From positions 1,278,047-1,342,046 of the forward strand of contig NW_017804265.1 of NCBI RefSeq assembly GCF_001625305.1: a stretch of 64,000 nt of DNA, in the 5' to 3' direction. Under the pieces are notes generated by a model. The model worked only from the letters and a program-made list of their open reading frames with translations, was not told where the DNA came from and made no database searches. This DNA comes from Branchiostoma belcheri (lineage: Eukaryota > Chordata > Leptocardii > Amphioxiformes > Branchiostomatidae). The position numbers were made by a program, and so were the translations under genes. Each line of letters starts with the position of its first letter. The first letter of the stretch is position 1. Below, in pieces: positions 46,901 through 58,900 of this stretch.

Positions 46901-49900
46901 AGGAAGTCTGAAGTTAATGAATGACTTTCGTTTTTTAAGAGATCAAGATTAAAATCACCAATTAGGTAACAGTTTTTTCCTTCTTTATCGATAGCATCTA
47001 AGATTGGTGTAAGGTAAGTTATAAAGTTTTTTATATCCGAGTTTGGAGGCCGGTATATGCAGCCTATTATAACGCCTTTTTGTACGTGTACAAGAAGGCT
47101 TTCCTTGTAAATATTAAGGAAACCGATATAGCTTTCCTATGTATATAGAGATTACAGAAAAGTAACATACAGTCCCCCATGAAAGAACAACATTACAATT
47201 AGATACACATACTGAGCTCAGCATATATTGGATTTCTCCGTGAATTTGAGCCACTACATCCTCTCAGGGCTCAAAATTCATTTTTGGTAACATTGGTAAA
47301 ATTTTTCGCAAACTTCATTTTTGGTCATGCACTGGAGCACCAAATTAGAAAATTGAAGTGCAAAAATAATTGAGTGCACAATATAGATGAATTAAATGTA
47401 AAATATCCCTTTCCTCAGAGACGAAAAGTAGTGGATGCTACTTGAAGTTGAAGCATCTGACTGTTACATAGTTTCTTATCTTAATTTTCTTATGTATGTA
47501 TCTCATCACCTGGATATCTAACCTTCATCGACATACATGACATTGTATATTTACATTTATAACTCTTCAGAAATATCTAGATACACAGCTCCAATTTGTA
47601 GTGAAACAAGACTTTTGAAAAAAGTTTATCTCGGCCGCTGCCCATGGCAGTGTCCCGGTGAGTTTATTTGTAATGAGTGTAAGAGCACAGTCTGCACGGT
47701 GGCAATGATTGGTCTGCACGATGGCAGGGTTTGGTCTGCACGATGGCAGTGGTTACAATGTGTGCAAGAGCACAGTGCACGATGGCAGTGGTTACAATGA
47801 GTGAAGAGTACAGTGTACGATGGCAGTGGTTTTATTGATAATAAGTGCAATATATATAGTTCAACATGGCTCCGGTATGTCTGGTGTAGAACAGGGCAAT
47901 CCAAGACACATCTGGAAGAGAAGAAAAATAATTTCTTGATCAGTATAGCATCCAATTGAACATGGATATTGAATACTTCTTGCTATTAGCACATGGAAAG
48001 TCTTCAAAATTTCTCATACATAGAGATTCATTTATGCTATTTGGTGTGAAAATTTACCTTATACAATTGCAAATTAGAAATCTGGAAATTTGCGAGTGAA
48101 TTAGATTGTTTGAATGCACTGAGTTATTCCTTCAATACAGTAGCTAATGGAAACCCAGTTTAATACGAAAATCCAGTGGAGTGTACTGTATATAGAACGT
48201 GCATGGCTGCCCCCCCCCCCAACTGAAAGTTACAATTTTCTCAGAAAAGGAACGAATCAAACTAAATACAATACGACCGGAACATTGCAGAGAAGACATT
48301 AAAAATTGACGAGCACCTCCTGGCATTAAAGCAAGAAACTTAGCCTGCCATGCACTAACATAATGTTAGGTCGCACGAATTCATAAATTTTCACGTTCAA
48401 TGGGGGGAGGGGGCGATAACGTAACTCTGTTTAAATCTGTTCAACAGCACGAATAAAACACAATGTAATTGATTGCCCTTGCCCGTAGTATCTTTAGCTC
48501 TATTTTATCCTATGGCTCTATGCCTAATACCCTTATAATTCCTGATATTTTGCTATTTTTGCTAAGTATGCCCTTACCAGCCTCATGCGTTACATCCGAG
48601 CCTCATGCGTTATTCACCAATCAAAAGCGACATCTTGCGACTTAGGCAAATATGCCAGCTAATGAACATAATTTATGTCATTGATTTATTGGTCCAATTA
48701 CAGCAGCTATTAGCGAAATTCTAGAACATTAAATGCATACTATGATATAAAACAATGGTTTTGTGGTAAACAGCATTTCCTCTTTTTTTTAGCAACTTCG
48801 TTGTATAAGAATAACGACACTATCATCCGGTAGGTCGACGCCACAAAGTAAAGTATACATGCAGAGTAATTGGTTTCATTGGTTTTCAATTGGTTTTCAC
48901 GGTCGAAATCAAGATTTATTTATCCAACGTACCTATTTTGGGGCACAATATCTCGGCCGCTCAGGCGGCCGAGATAAAAAGTACATAATGCACTCAGTGT
49001 AACACAAACATGTATTTTGAGCCCTGGACCTACATGTATAGGACACTGTTACATTAGTTACTTAGCACCACACTGTGCCCTGACCCAGGGTTAACTGAGA
49101 GTACAGCAGGAGCCCTGGTTAAACCACATGTAACCAGAGCGTGGCATGTTGTGTCTGTGCAGGGGTTGTACAATATCATTCCCTCAGACTGGTCCTGTCA
49201 AAATAGGCACAGGGCTGGTTCAAGTGATGTTCAGGCAGTGTTCTAGGAGGGCCTGCAAGGGGGGGTAGTGATTACGAATTACAAAATGTACGCAAAATTT
49301 TCGCCGCCGATTACGAATTACATGAAAGTCTCAGAGCTGATTACGACTTTACGATTTGCGGCTATTGTCCAATTACGAATTACGTTGATTTTTGCGGAGG
49401 CTGCCTACGAATTACGAAGTCTAAAGTGGCCTGATTACGCCTTGCAAAAAACAGCTTGCAGGCCTTCTTCTTTCTGTCATCTGACAGAATTTCGGCACTT
49501 GTGACGGACAAAATTTGGCTGAATTGGTCATCTTTTACAAACAAAAATCAGAAATATGAAACGAGATGTCAAAAAACTAAGTTCAGTCCAGCAGCAAAAT
49601 TTGCTCCTCAAAATACAGGCAATAAGTTTTCATAGGGTCAAGATTTCAAAATTTTCCCAATAGAGCTTTTTCCCCCCATAATTCCCAATTACGATGCATG
49701 TAAAGTGAGTTTTTTAACAAGGAGCTAGTATACAATTTTCTTCCTAATTCATAATTAGCAATTAGTTCTTTTTTATAAAAAGTTGAATTAATTTTGATTT
49801 TCTCCTACAAAATTAGATCAACTGTTCAATAGAAAAAAAAGACAAACCATGATTATATCAACCAAGACCCAAATTCAGACCAGGGAATTGAAATGACTTC

Positions 49901-52900
49901 CTTATAAATTTTCCATCTTTCTTTCATCTGGCCCTGTATGATCGCTAGAACCTCAGGCCACACCAATTTAATTTCTTGGTTAACGGATTCGCGGCTTCAT
50001 TTTTGACTGATTTGCAAATAAAAATAAAAATTTAGAATCAACTGCAAAATGCTCATATTTTGCCATGAACAGTTGAAAACAGTCCTTTTCATCCTAGTTG
50101 TTACAGTTATTCCATCTTTCAATGCAATGGTATCATTAAAAGTTCAAAATTCACTGATTTAATTTTGAACGAGCATGGTGTGTTGACTTCATGGCTCCTA
50201 TCGTACCATTTTGGGCCATAATAGGATGCCTAGGCCTGTTTTTATTTTTTATTTTTTTTCGCCCGCCTGCTCCATTATTTTTCCAGAAAAATCCGTTAAC
50301 CAAGAAATTAAATTGGTGTGGCCTCATCACTACTCTTTGAAGCTTTATTGATTTTTGCTGGTTCTATCTTAAGAAGAGAAGGTTATTCTGTCATTCTAAT
50401 GTTTCCATTACATGTTGGATTGAATTCAGATCCCAGTAGACTCTAATTTTCAAATAAAAGCTCAATCTGTGTTGGTAGAATCCATAATGGTAAAGTTAAG
50501 CTTTCATCCAAGTTCACAAAAAAGAGATCACTATGAATTTAATTCCTGACTCTGTGCCAGTATAGTTATTCCTGTCTATCTGGACTACCACAGACAAAAA
50601 GGAAAGGGTGTAACATGGGTTATGGAAAAAAACACAGACAACCATTTCCTGAGGAAAGGGGAGGAACTCGGGGTATGAAAAAACACACGATTCTTGGCTA
50701 GAGGTTTAGGCTTTGCCAGCACATGTCTTTCTGTGATTTTTTTGTACTTTTAATGGACAAAAATTTGGCCCAATCCGTCATCTTTGAAGGACAAAAATCA
50801 ATGTTTAAAGATATGGAAAGAGGACAGTCATTAATTTGTGATGATTAAAGTTAAACTAAACTGCAAAATTTTCCCCTCAAAATGCAGGAAATAGCTTTTC
50901 AGAGGGTCACTGGATTTCAAAATTTTCCTGGTGGAGCACGCCTTGTGCTTTTAGTGCTCAATAATTACGTCATGATGTGTTATGTCAAATAAAATTGACA
51001 GGACAGAAAAAAGAAGAGTGATCTCAATCCAGTTTTAGCTCACTAAAGAGCGTTTCTCCCACTGGTCATGACAAAGAAGATGCTGTGTACAGTATTTACA
51101 GCTTTACTGTACCTGGAAAATTCCCCTAGCTCTTTTCAACAATCACAATGAATATTGGACCATGGCTTAACATCCTGTCCTAAGGATTGCGACCCTTTAC
51201 AGTAGCGTACATGTTGGGGTAGCGACAAGCGCCGGGATTCAAACTCCCCACCTCTTGGTCCAGAGGCAGGGTCACTAACCATTGGACTACGCATGCTACG
51301 AAAGAAATTGCATTCTGACTAGAATACTGATTGAGGTCTTCTCATCTCAAGAACGTCTTGAATGCCTGGATATCTTCTCAAGTGTTCACCTTATGGATAA
51401 CTCAAGCTGCATGAAGTAGATTTCGTTAAATTCACCTGTGGCGGTCTTACTAGGATACCCAATAGAATTATAAGAATTGATGTTACAGCCTTTTGCATAT
51501 AAATCTGCTCAAGTCAATACAATAATTACATCTCGTGGCTCTATTGTAATGATAAAACAATCAATCGGAGATTGAAATTACAGGTACAAGGTGATCGATA
51601 TGATGATTGTCTCTAAGTACCCCTTGGGGGTTTCTTGGGTCATTTAAGACAGTCAATCATTGGGTGCTGTTCTTCCAAGATATGCCCAAATCATTATGAT
51701 CAGGGACATGGTCGTTTCTTTCATTATGGCACAGTCAATTGCTCATAATCAGGACTCGAAATTAACGGTGTCCCGATGGCCACTGTCCACGAAAATATAG
51801 GCCGAGACAACTGAAAAGACCCTTTTTTAAATTTTTGGGACAGTAGAAAAATAACTAAAAAGAGATAAAAATGCTAATATTTTGAGGAAAGTGATTTTCT
51901 TCCTACTTGTTACAGTTTTTCCATCTATCCATGCAGTGGTTTGATTAAAAGTTCAAAAATTGTTGTTTTTTTTATATTAACCCAGCCTTTTTTGTTGACT
52001 TCATGGCTCCTATTGTAGTATTTTGGGGCTATAATAGGATGCCTAGACCTGTTGTTTTTTGGGGGTTTTTTGCCCTGTCGCTTCATATTTTTTCTGAAAC
52101 AAATCAGAGAACCAACAAATTAAATTGGTGTGGCCTTACATGCACAGTAGCTGGTATACTGATAGAATCTGATGTCCAATAGAAAACAGCCCCTGGAGAC
52201 TGTTTGACGTAATGTTGCTAGAACGGCCATCGCTACCTTAATGAAATGTATTGACCTGTGCTGGCTGTTGTGTAGATGGAAAATTCTAGGACGTCGTAAT
52301 TATAATATTATTATTGTAATGACATTTATTGTTGAAGGTTTTAGCAGGATTTGGAATTTACCTTCTCCTTGCTGCCTAACTCTATAACCAAAGAAATTAT
52401 CTATGGCTACTAGTATCTCAGCAGTGACACATCTAATATATTTTGATGTAAATTGTAATGTAATATTGCTGTTAAACACCCCAAAAAATAAAGTCACACT
52501 ATATTCAAAGTACCAATTTTAAGTCATGATATATTATGATATGCTAGTAGAGAATATACTTGTACATGTAGTCTTAGATACATATATTTGTGTATCAGGT
52601 ATTTAGAGCTGAAAAAACTACTTTTGTCCACCCGTTATGCTGAGGTCACATTTCCAAACCGGGTCCAGCCGGGCTGTTTTGATTAACGAAAAATCAACAA
52701 TTTATATCCATATAATATATGCAAATAGTTTCCATTATTAATTTTTCAACTTTTTTGTGCTTACTATGTTGTCTTTTATATCATACCTTTCACTCCATAA
52801 GACCTCCCGGCTGGGCCCTGGTTTGAAAATGTCACCTCAATTTCTGAAAGACTGGCAGAATTTCTACCTGCAGCCTTCCATGGACTAAATCTATTGCGAT

Positions 52901-55900
52901 TGATCCTATGTTGAATCCAATCTGAGTAATGCCATTCTAATGTAGTTTCCTCTCTGTTTTTTTTTCCACGTTATTTTTATTAGATTTTTAAAAAAAAACA
53001 AGTACAATACACAGACTTGCATGGCACAGGTTTTACAAGAACAGAAACAAACTCATACCAGAAACCAATTCATTAATACTTATTCATAATATCAATCTAA
53101 ACATAAAGAAACTGTAACACATAGTAAATGAAAGTTTAGTTAACAAAGTAACTCAAAAGTCTCAATTCCATTACCATACGTCGAGTCAAAAAGAACAATT
53201 TAAGAACAAAATTTAAGGTGTAACTTTCCCCACTTGCCCATATGTTTGTGTATTTTCCCCCCTCTGTTTGCAATTATAAACTCCAATTTACAGTTTCCTC
53301 TCTGTTTGATGTCTCCACAGACCTTGGACTTGGACAGAAGCGGTCTCAGCAAGATGAAGAAGTCAGTCAAGGCCATGGTCACCTCTGGAACAAGTAAGCT
53401 TTCTCAATTTTATCTGACTTAGTTGTCCACCTTTTGTTGCTTGACTGAATCAGTGGTCGAAATACTTTTTTTCAGTGCTCTGCAATATTGCAGAAGAGTC
53501 AAAATTTTGTTCTGCAATTTGGAAATACTTTCTGCAAATACACAAGCCTCCATACTACAATCTTGCAGGTTTATAAGCATGAGCTATTGATTGATATGCA
53601 AATTAGAGAAGACAACTTTTGGGAAGTCCAAAAACAGCTTCATTGATGCCAAAAAATATACAGCATCTTTCATTTACATTTAAGGTCAACTACCTGTCAT
53701 GTCTGATTGTCTCGTATATTTTGTGTATTTCCAGGCCATGTTGCCAATGAGACCATGTTCAGTGAGAACATGGAAAAGTTGGGAAACAACGCTCTGTCCC
53801 GGGACCATGATCCTGATATAGGTATGTATACCAGCAGGACAGGGCTTTCTTTGTTCTAGCTAGCATAACTGTTGTTCAACCACTTTTTTTCTTGAAGGTA
53901 ACGTGAATTGTATTCTTCCATAGTGCGTGGAGCCACAAAACACTTATATGTACACGTACAAATGTAGTATTTGTCCTTTGAAAAAACTAATGACTATGTG
54001 ATGTAGTTTTGTTGATAAATTTGAATTATTGTAAAAGTTTGCCAGAGATTGTTATTATTTGCTAACCATACACACTTTTTTCCCATTGACAGTTTAGCCT
54101 GGGTGCCAGACTGTTGTCAAGGCCAGTATACAGGGCACCTCAGTACATACAGTTAGAGGGGCTGGCCTGTGTTCTGGCACTGACAACAGTCTGGCACCCA
54201 GGCTTAACTTTGTGACATGATAACATTATAAGGTTGCTGTCAGTGATGCAAGTTCCATTGTACAAAAAACTGTATTCTTTTAAACACTGTATCAAACATC
54301 GGTGAAGGTTAGACATCAAGGTAATAAAATCACTGTGTCATTGAGGAAAGGTAGTGGATGCTACCTGAAACTTCTGACCGTTTCCAAAATCATATCCAGT
54401 TGCTTCAGTAACTGTTGTTTTTTTTTTGGCATACTGTATCAAACCCCTGCACATATACACATGAACACACACTGGACACCTATGTATGTTGGAATGCTGT
54501 GACTGATGTATTCTGATGCTCTCTTGTTTTCTTGGCTGGTGGCGGTTGCTTGTTAAAGATACCGCAGAGTATGTAGGTATGTGGTTGTCGACTGGACATC
54601 AGTGTAGAAATCTCTCAGCACTCACCACTACTGTTACTACACCACTACTAACATGGGTAACAGGAGCATGGTATTGTTCCCAAATATGCAAATAAGAACT
54701 CATTTGCATATTTGGGAAAATACCATGCTTCCATTACCCTAACATGTATGTGTCGTGGCCTTTTATCTTTGACCTGTGCGGCATGTCAGCAGTACTAATG
54801 TACTAAAATTCATACAAACTTGAACCCAGTAGAAGCATTTTTGCAAGTAAGAATTAAGCTTGTTTCAGTTTAACTAAAAAGAATGAAGCTCGTTGGAAAT
54901 ACAGTTGGCAAACTAACTAAAGCAGTACTAAAATTAATCATGCAAACTTGAACCCATAGCATTTTTTTGCAAGAAAGAAAGCTTTTTAGAAATAAAGCGT
55001 TTTCTTTTAAAGGATATACATGTACATGTATAACTTAAAAGATATCCAAATAACAAACTCACAAAATGTGTGAATGATCCCGAAACCCCAGCAATTTTAC
55101 ATTTCAACAGCAATTTTGAAGCTTTGGCTTCATTATTCAAATGATAGAAGTATATTTTGATTTCACATAAATTGTACAGTAAACATGCCAATTAAATGGC
55201 TTTATAGAGGATTTTTGTTCCTTGTTCAAACTGTTATAAGACTTCTGGCATGTCACACAAGCAAGGGTGGAATTGCAACCACAGTAGAGCAGTTAAGCTG
55301 AGTTTAGTGGTGCTGTCTCTAGATTTCTTAGATGTAGTATGTGTAACTCCTTTCTCTCTCTCTTTCTCTAACTATTCATGGCTTCCTTGGACGTCTAGAT
55401 CAACGTGCCATCATAGGGAAGTAGTGATAACGGTGTTCTCTCTTTAATTACTTCATAGATGTGATAAAAAGGCTGTGAACTCCAGTTTGGCTGTGAAATA
55501 TTTTGGGTTTATACGGCTGATGTATTTACCATATACATGCAAAGCTATGTTTTAATAAAGGGCATGCAACTGGTTCAGTTTTGAAGTATAGGGTTTCGAG
55601 TTTCTTGTACCATAAAATTATGGTAGCACAACGCCATTAAATGACCAGTTTGACAGATCCCATTGCATGCTGGGAAGACTGAGGCAGTATGGGTAATATA
55701 GGTGGCAAACAACATCATTGATACTATGACAAAAGCATGTGTACTGTGACTGATCTGGTCAGATGTTGTCATGGTAATGATTTTGTTCACCAGATTTGAA
55801 TTACCCAGTGTGCCTTGCATGTCCCAGCATGCAATGGGTTCTGTGAAAAGATATCTTTACTAAGAAATTATTAAAACTGTTGACTTGTTATGCAATAGAG

Positions 55901-58900
55901 TGTAGAATGTGTTGTTTTAACCATGTTTACAGTGTGTAACATTTTCTGTCATTAGTGATGGTTTCTCAATTAACACTACAATGTTGTATAACTTTTCAGT
56001 TTGTTTACTTTCTAACAGGTTGTTGGGAAATATAAAAAAACAGTAGTTAGAAACAATAATGTTTGTTTTGCTTTCACATGTAGCTTACTGCATGAATGTT
56101 CTTATAATAGATTGTGTTGTTGACATGTTTTTCACAGTAGGAGTCTTTCCTAACTTTTATGGTTTTATATGTTTTATTATAATAATACAGACATACTTGA
56201 TAATATCTACATTTATTAATGGAAACTCTGAACCATTACAACTTATATATATACAGTAGTTTCATTGGATTTTGAAGTTTGTCCTAGATTGAATTCAAAT
56301 TACATAGGTCTATCAAAGCCTTTTGCATTGCTGACACCCATATCTTATGTTGAAAAGTTTCCTACCAAACTTTAAAGTAATGGTTTACAAAGCTAGTTGC
56401 AGATAAAATATAGTTTTAACTAGTGAATTACTGGTGCCATGGATACAAAAAAATTGTGAATACATGCATACAGATGAATTTTTTTCACATTACAGTAGGA
56501 ATGATTTTGTTTGACCTTTCACCCTACAGGAGCTGCATTTCTGAAGTTTTCCGTTTTCACCAGAGAGCTGACAGCGCTCATGAAAAGCTTGGTGAGAATG
56601 AAGAAATTATTCTCTTCATAGTCTACATGAATGACTTGGATGTCTTCTTTCACTTGCATATAATGTATAATGAGAAATTCACTGGAAAATTGATGTTTTC
56701 TCCAATTACTCAATATTGAAGTATCACAAAAGGTATTTTTTACGGTAATCCATTGTAGCTGCTACTTCTTTTGTAGATTGTACTCCATAAAGACAAAGGA
56801 TGATGATGATGAGAGTCTTGCATTTTGCAGCCATTGTAGCAGCTCCTCCTGTTGTCGATTTGCAGTACTCCACCCTTATCTGTAAAAGCAATGCAGCAAC
56901 CTGTACTGTTATCACTGTATAAAGCATTGATGCACTCTTTTAGGGATACTGAAACAACATAAAAATTGTAAATTCAAAACTAACATCTATCAAAATTTTT
57001 ACGAAATATCTTTTACTTTTTTGTGTGCACACAGGTACAAAACCTGAACAACATAGTGATGTTCCCACTGGACTCCTTATTGAAGGGCGACCTAAAAGGA
57101 ATCAAAGGGGTAAGTACTAACATCGGTGGCCTTTCATTTTCAAGGCATCATTATAGTTAATTGCAAAAATGTTGATGTAAATTCAATGTTTTGTAAATTG
57201 TTATTAATAATGAGGTACATGTATTAAAAATGCTCACAAGTCATTTTCATCTTTCATCTAGGACTTGAAGAAACCATTTGACAAGGCTTCCAAAGAATAT
57301 GATGCCAAATAGTAAGTTTTCAACACGATCATGTTCATAAGTCCTTCTTTTTTCTTTACAATTTGAGCCTCAGGAATTGCAAATTTTACATTGTGTGTCT
57401 TTATTTGTGTAGTTCCAAGATAGAGAAAGAAAAGAAGCAACTTGCAAAGGATGCAGGACTAATAAGAACTGAAGTCTCTGGTGCAGAGGTGAGTGGTAAT
57501 TATTCTTCTTCACCTTTTTATGAAATGGTACAGTCCAGATTGTCTATTGATGATAGGTTGGATTAAACCATTCCTGCTTGTAATAGGTAAAATAGTTGCA
57601 GGGAGCTCACAAATACAAGTTTGACTGTTATATATGTTTGTAGGTGGCAGAAGAGATGGAGAAGGAAAGAAGAATGTTTCAGCTGCAGATGTGTGAGGTA
57701 AATATAGTACCTTTTTAGCCAAACCTTTTTGAAGAAAGTTCTATGGTTTTTTACCTCCCTGCTTTTGCTAAATTTTCTTGTAGTTTCGTCTTCTCTAACA
57801 AAGGTTGTGTTGTAGGAAATATCAAAGTTTGAAATGTTATACATTTTTCTCTTTTTCAGTACTTGATAAAAGTGAACGAGATCAAGACCAAGAAAGGAGC
57901 AGACCTGCTTCAGCATCTTGTGGAGTACTATCATGCACAGAACAAGTATGTGGACAGGGAGTCATAATTTTCCTTTTGCCTTGCTTATCATAAAATATAA
58001 TATGAAAGTTCATCTGTGTTGGTAATTACAACTGTTACACAAGAGATTGTTCTTACCTAGAGCTTTTGACCAGTCACTCTGATCTTCTTCAATAGACTGA
58101 CCTAGTGAGACTTGTCACATGGCTTCTACCAGATACCTTTGACCCAGTGTTGACATCACACTTCTGAGAAGCCATGTGACAAGTCTCACTGGTATACTGT
58201 CTAAAAGTGTTGTCTGAACAAATCTTTCTGTCTTGCTTTCAGTTACTTTGCAGATGGGATGAAAACAGTAGAACAGTTCAAGTCATACGTGGACAAACTC
58301 AGCACAGAACTACAGAGAGTAAGTGGTCAGATCCCTTGCAAATACATTTGTAGGATGTTTTCTGCAATGACTGTTGTTGCCGTTGTGGTTTCGGTGGCTC
58401 AATGGTTAGGTCCCGGATTCGATACTCACCATGCCCCAACGTTGTGCCCTTGGGAAAGGCACTTTGCACAACTTCCTTGACGGTAGAGTGACACCCACCG
58501 AGCCTCTTTCAGGCTAATATGTCTAAACCAAAAACACGCTATGGATTTGGTGCGCCAATGTGCCAACATCAGCACATTTGCACACGAGAGCCTTAAAAAA
58601 ATGTTCTACTTTGTTTGTTTTTCAGATTAAAAGATCACAGGATGAAGAGAAGAAACAGCTAGTGGAACTTCGTAACCAGCTGAGATCCTCCATGCAGATT
58701 GACAAGGAGAAAGAGGTTAGGAGTTGTTTACTTCTTCAAAAAGCAGCATTCAAATATGCATGCTTTGAGCCACTGTGTTGACATAACGTGAAGAACCATT
58801 TGTCCTACGTTAATATTAAGTCAAAAATTGTATTGTCAAAGATTTATAGAAAAAAGCACAGCTTGCTTTTATGCTAACACATGCATAAAGGTTTGAATTC

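Larger units (their letters stand above)
31935..53320 (+). other. asap intron 1 (21.4 kb)
   Basis: A large first intron packed with repeats: MITEs, a hAT-type element, a LINE and families R1-R3, listed separately. Stretches with nothing recognised include about 32100-33540, 33760-34660, 35050-35760, 36190-37340 and 52850-53320. A weak tandem pair lies at about 33545-33715. No further exon was recognised on either strand. Confidence 0.75.
53822..56529 (+). other. asap intron 3
   Basis: 2.7 kb with three MITE-like inverted-repeat structures (54096, 54650, 55657, listed separately) and a candidate 18-nt microexon at 54559-54576. Otherwise AT-rich with nothing recognised. Confidence 0.7.
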
